Of a DNA stretch of 64,000 nt, positions 12,091 to 22,846 are shown piece after piece. The stretch is from Phymorhynchus buccinoides (Eukaryota; Mollusca; Gastropoda; Neogastropoda; Raphitomidae), in NCBI GenBank assembly GCA_017654935.2, contig CM065686.1, positions 21,553,340-21,617,339 of the forward strand, read 5' to 3'. A program made the translations under genes and the position numbers. Each line of letters opens with the position of its first letter. Within the stretch, counting starts at the first letter, position 1. Under the pieces are notes generated by a model. It did no database searches and was not told the DNA's origin. It worked only from the letters and a program-made list of their open reading frames with translations.

Positions 12091-12725
12091 GCATAACAGA
12101 TGACAAAAATTATAAAAAACCGCATTCATGCACTTGGCACAATCAAACACGCGTGCGAGCACTACCACACACCCACATATCCCAACAACCACACAAAGCA
12201 TCACACATACACCACTACACACACGCTTGCAACCACGCACCCGCACACATCATAGACTGCATACACTTCGTTATTCATTAGTATTTCTTACTCTTATCTG
12301 TTAGTATTATTAGGTACACACTTGGTTCTTAATGACACGCAATGATTAAAGTCAAAATGTTACAGTTAGTCGATACTTTCACCACGTATACGGCATTTCA
12401 TAAAGTAAATCGTCTACATGTAAACAGGCGCGCTGAGCAAAAAGTAAAAACTCTCGCATTGAAAATTAAAAATTAAAAAAACAACCATCGTACATGTCGG
12501 TCACTTGGTCGATCTTACTGCCTATATGTCTCATGTGAGTTGGAAGGCTCTTTGTTAAGAACAGAAGTTTTCTTTCCGACCTAGCAACTGCCCCAAATTG
12601 AATATAACTAGATAGTAGATGATCCCCCACAAGCACACTCTCTCTCTCTCTCTCCTGTAATCCTCTCTCTTCTCTCTCCTCTTTCTTACTATTGAAGCCT
12701 AGACATTTTCTAATGGTTAATTCTA

Positions 12726-13105
12726 CAGTGGATCCCCTTTTGCAACACCCCCACCCTTCCCCCTTATAAGACTCCACTCCCTTGTAAGACTACTTCCTCT
12801 GACATTGCCCTTTTTATATTAAACCCCGTGACGCGCCACGTTACGTCCCTTGGTTTTTTCTGGGTCGCTGGCCCGCATCGAAATACCCTAATACCCCTAT
12901 TCTAAATTGATGCTTCTCTTTAAACTGACTTTAGCTTCATTGGTGACTTTATATGGGAGTCTGACTTGGTTCAAAACAGATTTCTTTCCAGTTATCAAGG
13001 GAAAAACACGTGATCGGGGCTCTTTAATTATCACTTTACTCCCTTGTACAACCTCACTCCTCATTTTGGATGATTTTTGAGGTCTATTGTAAGGAGGTCC
13101 AACTG
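12726..13105. mobile_element. CAGTGGAACC-type MITE (left-arm copy)
   Basis: Left terminus CAGTGGATCCCC after TA, and a right end containing CATTTTGGATGATTTTTGA and GGAGGTCC. The mirror at 19,247-19,637 has the intact right terminus TTCCACTG followed by TA. Same terminal family as 50,698-50,888 and 56,550-56,735 but about twice as long, with an extra internal block containing GACGCGCCACGTTACGTCCC. Confidence 0.65.
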
Positions 13106-13235
13106 CATCACCAATATATTGCTATGTACAGCTGCTGCGCCGTGAAGAACGTATAATATCAAGTATATATCAAATATGATCACATGCTACTGCGTTTAAT
13201 AAAGAGTACTTTTATTGTCTGATCCTTTTCTATGT

Positions 13236-13642
13236 GTGACCAGACCACGAAGGGACTCAGTGTCCATTCTGAGCATTCTGAGAGATTATGCATTTCAAAA
13301 CTCTCAGACAATTCGCTTTCTACAAAATACAGAACCATTCTTTAATCTTTTCCGTTCCAGAGTTGGAGCATTAGATTAGTAGGGTGTAGAGCATTGGTGT
13401 CATGAGAAAATACAATCTAAAGTCTAGCCTGGATGAGAAAAAGTAATGATCCTCTCATGTTAAAACTTATAAAAACAATTAAAGTACCATATTAAAGTCC
13501 ATCCTTTATATATAAAGATAAGATGTTAAGAACACGAAAACACCCATTAATCAAATTGACAAATAAGGACCATTTTGACTTTCCATCCTGTTTTGTGAGA
13601 ACTAGCCCAGCGCTTATGTCCCTTTCTATGGTGCTGGGTCAC
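13236..13642. mobile_element. GTGACCC-ended MITE (left-arm copy)
   Basis: Short relative of the GTGACCC transposon. Its termini read GTGACCAGACCACGAAGGGAC and GTCCCTTTCTATGGTGCTGGGTCAC. The mirror copy at 18,677-19,100 is better preserved. Non-coding. Confidence 0.65.
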
Positions 13643-13900
13643 GAGCGTGTGCATTGCATCTCTAGTTCATAGGCCAAAGGTCTGCATCATAAACATTGTG
13701 CTCTCTCTCTCTATATATATTCACGACACACACACACACTGCACATAGCCACTCTCTGTCTTTCTTTCCTCTGTCCGTCATCACTCACACCACTCCCATC
13801 TCATCCAACCCCCTCCCCTCCCCACCGCACCAACCACCGTGTTATCTCCTGGCCATCTCTCCATACTTCTCCCCTTCTCTTCTCGTATTTCTATCTGAAA

Positions 13901-13931
<31 letters not shown>

Positions 13932-14334
13932 ATCATGCATGCGCACACGCGCGTGGTGTGTGGTGTTTTATACTGATAAACACATACTGCCACGCTCGCA
14001 TTTCACACATTGACTGACTCACGATCGCGCATGCACACCACACACACTCTCGTCTCTTACCATGATGTAGCATTTTCATTGAGTGAATTGACACATTTGT
14101 CTAACGCACCACAGGCACACATAAAACACCTGCAGACGGAGAGTCCTATCTTCATCACCCATTGCCCACTACATAAACATTTGAAACAAAGAAAGTGATA
14201 GCTGCTTAAATTTAAGTAGTGACGAGCCCGATAGACTGGCAACCACAACGAAAGAAAAGCGTTAAAATTCGAATGAACATTTTATATTATCGTGAACTTT
14301 CGTTTATAAGAAAATTGCCTTCATGCCTAGCTGA

Positions 14335-14790
14335 CGACCCCAGCCCTTCCAAGATTCTCTCTCCCGTGGGGATACCGGGGGTCTAAAATTTCCCCACCTT
14401 CTGGAAGTTCTGTTGCTGTAACTTCCTCTAATCTCCACTCCTCTTTGGACTCTGACTTTTTTTTTGCTTTCTGTCATCTGCTATCTTCTCCTGCCTTTAA
14501 AAAAAAAATCTTTTGAAAATATTTTTTCTCCTTTAAAGACCCACCACGTCATCATGCAAAATCATGGTTTTCATGTGTTTTCCTTCTTATAGCTGGTAAA
14601 AATCTTAAGAACCTTCCAAGCATAATAGGGAATGTGACGCTTGACATAGGGGTCTGTGTCGGCTGTATATATGCAGTGGGAGACCAGTGAAAATTAAAAC
14701 CAGACACATATTACCTTAGTGCATTATGGCCATATGGCCTGGAACGGCAGAAGAAGCAGAAGAAAAAAAAAGAAGAAGAAGAAGAAAAGT
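14335..14790 (+). mobile_element. SINE-like repeat, long-tail variant
   Basis: Contains GGGGATACCGGGGGTC, TTCCCCACCTTCTGGAAGTTC and TAACTTCCTCTAATC, then the long-tail 3' portion GCATTATGGCCATATGGCC ending in (GAA)n at about 14,755-14,790. The mirror copy is at 17,238-17,720. No ORF. Confidence 0.75.
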
Positions 14791-15502
14791 TACTAATATT
14801 CTGGATCCTGCTGCATGGTATCTAAGACCCCGCCCCCCAAAAAAGAAAAGAAAAAAAAGAAGTGTTATTGTATGACCGCGTTGCTGTTTCATGCATAACA
14901 TTTTTTGTCGAACAAATATTAGAGCGTTTATAGAACTCCCTGGAGTCCTTTTACCAGGGCAAGCCAACACAACATAAGAACTGTTGCTACATTTGTATAA
15001 AACAAAATCATAGTGAAAACAAGCATACGGTAATGCGCATAATCATTATGTGCGAGCGAAATGGGTGTTTTTACTTTCCTCTTGGTCGAATCGACACATT
15101 GGACATTTGTAAATACAATATGTGTGAACCATACGGAGGCAATGCCCGGAGGCGTACGACAACCAGTAAAGTCACGATTTTTTTTAATTAATACAGATAG
15201 CTGTAGCGGTGACCACGCCTCGGTTAACCTCATCGGCTATGCACCGCACAAGTAATACACATATGGTGCTTGTAAATTAAGCTTAAGTCCTCTCGACTCT
15301 GGAAGGCACATATGGGACATGATTAAACCTTGGTGCCAAAATATCTTTTCAATATTCTAGCCATTTTGTGTCCACAAAACTCTGGTTAATCTACAACAAT
15401 AAAACCAATTGTTCTTGTTCTTGCCCCCAGCCCGATTATGATGTCTTATACATGGCTGGTAGGCATGCCCTAACACACTATCATACAATTTTAAATTTGA
15501 AA

Positions 15503-15980
15503 GTACTGTATGTACCGTGTAACCTCCCTTATCAGACTTCCTCCCACATATCAACCTACTTTCCGAGACATTGCCCTTCTTCGTCAAGTTATGAAAATTA
15601 CCTCCCTTATAAGTCCTCTTCTTCTTTCCTTCGTTGCTCAACGGTTTTTCCTGTCAATATGAGTGCAGATGCGTCATGCTGCCGTTATGCGCCTAAGTAA
15701 TAAATAATTGTCCCTTAGCATTCCGACTTCCGGCTTGGAAGAAATCTTGTTTGAAAGTGTTTATTGAAAAACACTGCGGTAGCAACAGATAGTAAATGAC
15801 AGCAAGCAAAGTGAAAAGGCAGAGTAGAGAGAGGACAGTTTAGAGGAAGTTACAAGCACAAATTCCAGAAGGTGGGGAACTATTGTATACAAGACCCCCC
15901 CCGTATCCCCCTTATAATACCTCATTTTTGGAATGGTTTTTCTGAAGGTTGTATAAGGGAGGTTCCACTAATGAAATATT
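15503..15980. mobile_element. CAGTGGAACC-type MITE split by a SINE-like insertion
   Basis: The left part (15,503-15,622) reads GTAACCTCCCTTATCAGAC...GACATTGCCC...CTCCCTTATAAGTCC and the right part (15,905-15,975) reads TTATAATACCTCATTTTTGG...GGAGGTTCCACT. Together they match the uninterrupted MITEs at 50,698 and 56,550. The SINE-like copy lies between the two parts. The palindrome apex is immediately to the right, so the mirror copy starts at about 15,995. Confidence 0.7.
15623..15905 (-). mobile_element. SINE-like repeat, short-tail variant, nested in MITE
   Basis: Minus-strand copy that starts (plus strand) with the reversed tail CTTCTTC..., passes GCAGATGCGTCATGCTGCCG and GGCAGAGTAGAGAGAGG, and ends at CCCCCCCGTATCCCCC. 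Nested inside a MITE, so it inserted later. The mirror is at 16,055-16,345. Confidence 0.75.
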
Positions 15981-16054
15981 GCCTTCCTGGCATATTCATT
16001 AGTTGAACTCCCTATCAACCTTCAAAAACCATCCACAATGAGGTCTTATAGGGG

Positions 16055-16345
16055 GATACCGTGGGGGGTCTTTTGTATAACATAGTTCCCCACCTTCTGG
16101 AGTTCGGTGCGTGTAACTTCCTCTAACTGTCCCTCTCTTTGACTCTGCTTTTCACTTTGCTTGCTGTCATTTACTATCTGTCTGCCTTACCAGCAGTGTT
16201 TTTCATAACACTTTCAAAAAGATTTCCTCCAGCCGAAGTCGGACTGCTGGCCTAATTATTTCTTACTTAGGCGCATACGGCAGCAATGCGCCATCTGCAC
16301 TCATCTATGACAGGAAACGCGTCTGAGCAATCGAAGAATAAAAAA
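16055..16345 (+). mobile_element. SINE-like repeat, short-tail variant
   Basis: Mirror of 15,623-15,905. The body starts GGGATACCGTGGGGGGTC. The short-tail end contains GCGCATACGGCAGCAATGCG and finishes at GAGCAATCGAAGAATAAAAA with an A/G-rich tail. It interrupts the mirrored MITE (about 15,995-16,480). Confidence 0.78.
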
Positions 16346-17237
16346 AAAAGAAGAAGTAGGACCCTTTATAAGGGATGTAATTTTACTACTTTGCGAAGAG
16401 GGCAATGTCTTCGGAAAGTAGGTCTGATATGTGGGAGGGAGTCTTATGTTAGGAGTGAGTTTCACTGTACATACAGTATTTCAATTTTAATTATGTATGA
16501 TAGTGCTGTTAGGCATGCCTACCTAGGCCATGTACGACATCATAATCTGGGATGGGGTGCAAGAACAAGAAACAATTGTTTTTATGTTGTAAGAAAACCA
16601 GAGGTGTTGTGGACACAATGGCTAGAAAATATTGAAGAATTTGCACACCATATGGTTTTAATCATGTCCCATATTTGCCTTCCCAGGTCGAGAGGACTTA
16701 AGCTAAATTTACAATGCACCATATGGTTATTCTTGTGGCGGTGCATAGCCGATGAGGTTTAACCAGGCGTGGTCACACGCTACAGCTGATCTGTATTATA
16801 TAAAAAAAATCGTGACGTTACTGGTTTCGTACTGCCATCCGGTCATGCCTCCAGTATTGTTCCCACCATAATTTGTATTTACAAATGTCCGCATAATGTG
16901 TCTTATTCAGACCAAGAGGACGTAAAAACACATTTTCGCTCGCCACCATAATTATAAAATTTGGTTTTAAACCCCCGTTTTTTTTTTATGCTTGTTTCAC
17001 TATAGTATTTGTTTTATATCAACTGATTAGCAACAGTTCTTTGTTGTTGTGGCTGGCTGCTAAAAGACTCAGGAGTTCTATACACCGCCTCTAATATTGT
17101 TCGACAAAAATGTTATGAATGAAACAGAATCGGGTCAGACAATACACATTCTTTTTTTTCTTTTCTTTTTTGGGGGGGAGGGTGGGTTTAGATACATTGG
17201 CAAGCAGGTATCCAGGAATATTTATGAACTTTTCTTT

Positions 17238-17720
17238 CTTCTTTCTCTTCTTTCGTTCTTCTCTTCTGCGTTCCGTGGCCATAGTTGGCCCATAAATGCG
17301 CTAAGGTACATATGTGTATGGTTATTCAATTTTCACTTGGTCTCCCCACTGCCTATATACAGCCGACACAGACCCCCTATGTCCACGTGTCACATTCCCT
17401 CTTATGCTTGGAAGGTTTCTTAAGATTTCTTACCAGCTATAAGAAGAAACAAAACACATTGAAACCCGTGATTTTGACAATGTGACGTGGTGGGTCTTTA
17501 AAGGAGAAAAAATATTTTCAAAGATTTTTTTTTTTAAAGGCAGGAGAAGATAGCAGATGACAGAAAGCCAAAAAAAAGTCAGAGTCAAAGAGAGTGGCAG
17601 GATTAGAGGAAGTTACAAGCAACAAAAAACTCAGAACTTCCAGAAGGTGGGGGAACTATTTTATATGACCCCCCCCCCCCCGGTATCCCCACGGGGAGAG
17701 ACTCGTGGAAGGGCGGGGTC
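17238..17720 (-). mobile_element. SINE-like repeat, long-tail variant
   Basis: Mirror of 14,335-14,790. Plus-strand order is the reversed (GAA) tail, CCGTGGCCATAGTTGGCCC, CAGCCGACACAGACC, AGGCAGGAGAAGATAGC, GGAAGTTACAAGC, GAACTTCCAGAAGGTGGGGG and GGTATCCCCACGGGGAGAG. Confidence 0.78.
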
Positions 17721-18361
17721 GTCCAGCTAGGCATGAGGCAACTTTTCTTATAAACGAAAGTCATCGATAAATAAAGTTATTCGAATTTTAACGCTTTTCT
17801 TTCGTGTGGTTTGCCAGTTTATCGAGCTCGTCACTACTTAAATTGTGCAGCAGCTCTCACTTTGCTTTTGTCTTCAAATGTTTATTTAGTGGGCAATGGG
17901 TGTGATGAATGATAGTGTACATCTCCGTCTGCAGGTGTTTGATGTGCTGCCTGTGGTGCGTAGAGAAATGTGTCAAGTACCTCAATGAACATGCCTACAT
18001 CATGGTAAGAGAGAGAGTGTTGGGTGTGTGTGTGTTGTGTGTGTGTCAAAGTCAAAGTCAACATTTTTTTAGTTTCAAAAGGAGTACATTGAATATACGC
18101 AATGATGTTTGCTTGTTTACATCAAGCCATATATAACACAATGAAATAAATGAATGACGAGGAAAGAGCATGCAATCAAAATTAAAAAAAAGTGTGTATG
18201 TGTGTGTGTGTAGGGGGTGGTGTGTAGGGTGGATGCCTCGTTAGATGTATAGAGCGGAGGAAGCAGTCATAGTATGTTTGCAAAAGGCATCAATGTGTGA
18301 ATGCGGAGAGGTGCGCAGTTAATGTGTAAAAAAACCCACATTTGCGCACGCATGCATAAAC

Positions 18362-18374
18362 GCACGCACACACG

Positions 18375-18419
<45 letters not shown>

Positions 18420-18420
18420 T
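18362..18420. repeat. (CA)n microsatellite
   Basis: Nearly pure (CA) of about 58 bases with some CG interspersed at its start. The mirrored (GT) tract at 13,900-13,926 is less than half as long, an example of simple-repeat length disagreement between arms. Confidence 0.9.
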
Positions 18421-18676
18421 CAGATAGAAATACAAAGAAGAGAAGGGGAATAAAGGTATGGGAGAGATGGCCAGAGATAACATCGGTGGTGCGTGGGTGG
18501 GGGAGGGGAGGGGGGTGGAGGAGATGGGGTGGGTGGGAGTGATGACGGGACAGAGAAAAGAAAGAAAGAGAGTAGGCTATGTGCGTGTGTGTGTGTGATA
18601 ATATATATGAGAGAGAGCACAATGTTATTATGTCAGACCTTTGGCCTATGAACATAGGAGAATGCAATGCACACGT

Positions 18677-19100
18677 GTGACCCAGCACCATGAAAGGGAC
18701 ATTAAGTCGCTGGGCTAGTTTCTCACAACAGGATTGGAAAGTCAAAAATATCATTTATTTGTCAATGTTGAGTTATGGGTGTTTTCGTGTTCTCTAACAT
18801 CTTATCTTTCATATTTATAAAGGATGGCCTTTAATATGGTCTCTTAATGGTCTTATAAGTGTTTTAAAATGAGTAGGTCAATACTTTTTCTTCAGCTAGG
18901 CTAGACTTTAGATTGTATTTTCTCATGATCACCAATGCTCTCACCCTACTAAATTTAAATGCTCATAACTCTGGAACGGAAAAAGATACAAGAATGGTTC
19001 TTGTATCATTAGAAAGAGAATTGTCTGAAGTTTTCAAATGCATAATTTTCTCAGAATGCTCAGTCTGACACTTGATGTCCCTTTCGTGGTGCTGGGTCAC
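18677..19100. mobile_element. GTGACCC-ended MITE
   Basis: 424 bases with inverted termini GTGACCCAGCACCATGAAAGG and CCCTTTCGTGGTGCTGGGTCAC. Four-base flanks are ACGT (18,673-18,676) and ACAT (19,101-19,104), a plausible 4-bp target duplication with one mismatch. Termini resemble those of the 978-base element at 21,523-22,500, so this is probably a deletion derivative of a related family. Confidence 0.72.
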
Positions 19101-19246
19101 ACATAGAAAAAGGATCAGACAATAAAATGTACTTCTTATATTACACGCAGTAGCATTTTATCATATTGTATATTATATTTGATATTATACGTTCTTCTCT
19201 TTTCTTCACGGCGCAGCAGATGTACATAGCAATATCTTTGGTGATG

Positions 19247-19637
19247 CAGTGGAACCTCCCTTGTAAGACCTTCAAAAATCATCCAAAATGAGGAGGGAGT
19301 TGTACAAGGGAGATAATTGATAATTTTAAAGAGCCCCCCGATCACGTGTTTTTCCTCTTATAACTGGAAAGAAATCTTGTTTTGACCAAGTCAGACTCCC
19401 ATATAAAGTACCCCAAATTGAAAGCTACAAGTCAGTTTAAAGAGCAGCCTCAATTTGAATATGGGGTATTTCGATTGCGGGTCACAGCGACCCAGAAAAA
19501 ACCAAGGGACGTAACCGTGGCGCGTCACGGGGTCTTTAATACTTAAAAGAAGGGCAATGTCAGAGAAGTAGGTCTTACAAGGGAGGGAGTCTTATAATGG
19601 GGAAGGGGGGGGGTGTCTTACAAAGGGGATTCCACTG
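19247..19637. mobile_element. CAGTGGAACC-type MITE
   Basis: 391 bases from CAGTGGAACCTCCC to GGGGATTCCACTG, followed by TA. Internally it contains TCCAAAATGAGGAGGGAG and CCGTGGCGCGTCACGGGG. Inverted termini and TA flank point to a Tc1/mariner/pogo-type non-autonomous element. Confidence 0.72.
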
Positions 19638-20283
19638 TAGAATTAACATTAGAAAATTGTCTATGCTTCAATATGTAAAGAAAGAGGAGAGAGAGAGAGA
19701 GGATACAGAGAGAGAGAGAGAGAGTGTGTGTGGGGGGATCATCTACTATTCTAGTATATTCAATTTTTGGGGCAGATTGCTATGTTCGGAAGAAACTTCT
19801 GTTTCTCTACCAAAGATGCCTTCCAACTCCTCATGAGACATATAGTGCAGTAAGTAGACCAAGTTGACCGACATGTACGATGGTTTTTTTTTTAATTTTT
19901 AATTTTTCAATGCGAGAGCCTTTTTATTTTTTGCTCAGCTCGCCTTTTTCACATGTAGCCGTTTCTTTCTGAAATTGCCGTATCACGTGTTGAAAGTATC
20001 ACCTAACTTGGTACCATTTTGCTTTTAATTCATTGGTGTCATAAGAACCAAAGTGTGTACCTAATAATACTAACAGTATAATGCGTAAGAATACTAATGA
20101 TAATGAAGTGTATGCACGTCTTATGATGTGTGCGTGTGCGTGTGTGCAAGCGTGTGTGTATGTGTGTGTATGTGTGATGCTGTGTGTGTGTTGTGTGACT
20201 ATGTGTGTGTGTGTGTGTGCTCGCACGCGTGTGCTTGTGCCTAAGTGCATGACTGCGTTTTTTTTATTTTGTCATCTTCGTTT

Positions 20284-20600
20284 ATGTATGGTATGGTATG
20301 GTATGGTATGGTATGATATGGCATGATATGGTATGGTATGATATGGCATGGTATGATATGGCATGGTATGATATGGGCATGGTATGATATGCATGGTATG
20401 ATATGCATGATATGATGATGGCATGGTATGATATGGCATGGTATGATATGGTATGATATGGCATGTATGTATGTTTATATATGGTATGGATATGGCATGG
20501 TATGATATGGCATGGTATGATATGGCATGGTATGATATGGCATGGTATGATATGGTATGGTATGGTATGGTATGATATAGCTATTATGGTATGGTATGTC
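20284..20600. repeat. ATGGCATGGTATGAT minisatellite
   Basis: Mirror of 11,790-12,090. The clearest 15-base periodicity is at 20,495-20,555. The array opens with five consecutive ATGGT words, suggesting growth from a pentamer. Confidence 0.9.
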
Positions 20601-20639
20601 TGGTGTTATTTTTTAGTTGCAGAGACTCGTTGGGGGGAC

Positions 20640-21110
20640 AAATGGATTCAGGGAACGTTACTTATCAATTTGATTCATAACAGGCAGCAGGACTCTCCCT
20701 GCTCTTATCGACTTTTCACTGCCGTGGGGTTTTCACATGCGTAAAGTGCATGGGTCAGGCTTGCTTTAAGTCCCCTATGGAAGTACTCAAATTTCAGTTC
20801 AATATTCCTGTTGAACTTAAAAGAAAGGGCAAGGCTGGGGTTCGATCACTCACTCATTGACAGGCGGACGTCTCTTGTACTAGGCCCTGACAAGCTCCTA
20901 GCATAACATCACCAGTCTCCAAAATCCCCCCGAAGAAGACGGAGTGTGGCTGCCTATGTGGCAGGGTAATCTAAAACGGTCAACACACGTAATGATCTCA
21001 CCCGTAGCTGATGCATTTGTACCCGAGTGTTCAAGGGCTCCGGCTGTTGAGATGATCCCCTGGAGTCTTTTAGCCAGTGTACGTCAACAGCAACAAACAA
21101 CAACAGCAAC
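20640..21110 (+). repeat. Interspersed repeat R3 (right-arm copy)
   Basis: Contains GGGTTCGATCACTCACTC, CCTAGCATAACATCACC, GGAGTGTGGCTGCC, GGTCAACACACGTAATGATC, GCATTTGTACCCGAGTGTTC, CTGGAGTCTTTTAGCC and a CAA/CAG-rich 3' tail (21,085-21,110). Same family as 55,560-55,755. Internal B-box-like sequence and a simple tail suggest a SINE. Confidence 0.55.
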
Positions 21111-21300
21111 CACTTTCCTTCCTCTGTGTGTGTTTGAACTGTAGGGCGGGTATCTTGGACAGAGTCGTGAGCTTCATGATTTTGATTTCCAAGCTTGCTA
21201 TCACAGCTCTTACAGGTATGTGTGTCAGTGTGTTGCGTGGACAGTATGTGTGTGTGTGTGTGTGTGTGTGTGTCTGCTTAGATGTGTGTGTGTGTGTGTG

Positions 21301-21385
21301 AAGTCAAGTCAAGTCAAAATTTTATTTTCAGATGGAACATTGAATAAGCAAATAATATACTTTTTTTTATCAAGCCATCTGTAAA
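21301..21385 (-). repeat. Retroposon 3' end with pentamer tail (right-arm copy)
   Basis: Reverse complement of 11,041-11,120: AAGTCAAGTCAAGTCAAAATT followed by TTATCAAGCCATC. It is flanked on both sides by (GT)n. Confidence 0.45.
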
Positions 21386-21522
21386 AAAAACTGTATGTGT
21401 GTGTTTGTGAGTGTGTGAGTATGTGTGTGTGTGTCAGAGAGTGTGTGTGTGTGAGAGTGTGTGTGTGTGTCTTAATCTGCGATTGTGTGTGTGTGCGTGC
21501 TATATTATATGAGTGTCTATTT

Positions 21523-22500
21523 GTGACCCGATTTCACGAACCGGGTCTTAACTCGCAAGCAGCGATTGTGGTAGAGGCCCAAAAAAGGTTCAGTGGGTCA
21601 AAAGTATGGATTTTGAGTTTTCACTTGAAATGGATTCTGCCACCATTAAACTTCAACTTCATGCATTGGACTAAGTGAAATTCAAATTGTAAATGCATTA
21701 AAACACATTTTAAATGACATACCCCATGGCAATTATCCTATTTTAATCGCCTGTAAAGACTAAATTTTTGATTGAAAACTGTAAACTGAAACCCTGATCG
21801 GGCCCCATCATGTTATATATCTCTGGAAAGCTTGTGACCTTAACCTGCTTCTGCTCGCGTGCTCGTTTTGAAATCCAACCAATCAGAAGCATGGTATTGC
21901 AAAACTTAGGCGTAAACACAGAGTGAGAGAGTTGAAAACTTTGACCAATGAGAGGTTAGGATAGACTCTGTCTCTAGTTACTGAAAGGCAACGCGCAACG
22001 GGATTGGTCGAGAGGGAGACAACTTGCTGCTTGCAGTTTCGAAGCAACATGGATATGATGCAGACGATCTCTTTCGAAAGATTGACTTTTTTGCTCAATT
22101 CTCGGTCATTTACAACCCTACCAGTCGCAGATCAAGGAGAACTTGGAGCATTGTTAATAAAATATTTCAACTCAACCGATTCCGACGATGAAAACGAAAC
22201 TGACCGTGACGATGACTGCCTCAAAACTGTAAAACCTGCTTCGACTCCGACTCGGCGACTGCTACACTAGTCAGTGACTAGTGCTAGGCCTAGGATGGGT
22301 AAAAAATCTTTGCACCCCGTTTTCTCAAAACGGCCATCTGCTGGGTTACCCTCTTTAACACCCTATAACTTCCTCATTTTTTGTAGTAGAGCAATAAATC
22401 ATATATCAAAAGAAAGGTAAATGTTTGCAGATTATGTAAATGCTAATATATTAAAATCTGCCATTTTCACCTTAAGACCCACTTTGTGGTGATGGGTCAC
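21523..22500 (+). mobile_element. GTGACCC-ended DNA transposon with short acidic ORF
   Basis: 978 bases. The left terminus GTGACCCGATTTCACGAA then GGGTCTTAA is matched by the right terminus TTAAGACCC then TTGTGGTGATGGGTCAC. Flanks are ATTT on both sides (21,519-21,522 and 22,501-22,504), a 4-bp target duplication. A single ORF (22,052-22,270) starts inside. Related short element at 18,677-19,100. Superfamily not assigned: the variable 4-bp duplication does not fit Tc1/mariner (TA), piggyBac (TTAA) or hAT (8 bp). Arms of about 250 bases outside the ORF show no other coding. Confidence 0.75.
22052..22270 (+). CDS. Short acidic ORF inside GTGACCC transposon
   Basis: About 72 residues if started at MDMMQTIS. 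An upstream in-frame ATG at 22,004 would give 88. The visible order is a hydrophobic/basic stretch (SFERLTFLLNSRSFTTLP), then GELGALLIKYF, then an acidic run STDSDDENETDRDDD at roughly residues 41-55, then a Pro/Thr/Arg tail and a stop. I do not recognise the family. Acidic N-terminal segments ahead of a catalytic domain occur in several DNA transposases, so this could be the 5' remnant of a transposase gene whose catalytic part was deleted, but that is inference. The mirror copy at about 10,150-10,410 is frameshifted. Confidence 0.4.
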   Translation, partial: DMMQTISFERLTFLLNSRSFTTLPVADQGELGALLIKYFNSTDSDDENETDRDDDCLKTVKPASTPTRRLLH

Positions 22501-22701
22501 ATTTGTGTTATATGTGTGCATGAACACATTAAGCTAATGTGTTTACTTATGAAAGTGTGTGTATGTAGTGTGTATATATTTATAGGATTGAGAGAGAGAG
22601 GGGGGAGGGGGAGAGATTACGTTAAGGTAAAAGAATGACTCCAGTTATTCTTTATTGTGATCTAAGGACCATGAATATTTCTGTTTCTCTTAGTCTTAAA
22701 A

Positions 22702-22846
22702 CTCGGCTACATGTCAACTGAAATCGTATGACTGTACAGTGAGATTCGATCACATGGTCTCGAAGCGCGAGTCACATTTGTTCTTCAAGACCACATGGTC
22801 GAATCATATCATACAGTTCTACGATTTTAGTTGACGTATAGCCGAG
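22702..22846. mobile_element. MITE with CTCGGCTA termini
   Basis: 145 bases. CTCGGCTACATGTCAACT(G)AAATCGTA at the left is matched by TACGATTTTAGTTGACGTATAGCCGAG at the right, and the centre has ATGGTCTCGAAGCGCGAGTC. Strong foldback potential. Non-coding. Mirror at 9,603-9,748. Confidence 0.78.

Larger units (their letters stand above)
5910..15984. repeat. Central palindrome, left arm B
   Basis: Collinear in reverse complement with 15,990-26,870. Anchors are 6,250 with 26,388, 10,910 with 21,523, 13,642 with 18,677 and 15,240 with 16,741. The apex sits near 15,985, where AATGAAATATTGCC is followed within about five bases by GGCATATTCATT. Arm differences are mostly 1-5 base indels plus microsatellite length. 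Between the mobile elements listed separately I see no gene. For example 6,240-7,990 holds (CA)n tracts and unassigned sequence, and 8,200-9,600 holds AT-rich sequence. Confidence 0.93.

Noticed and set aside
11748..12281. 177-codon Ile/Pro/Tyr/His-rich frame
   Set aside because: Translation of the CATACCATGCCATAT minisatellite.
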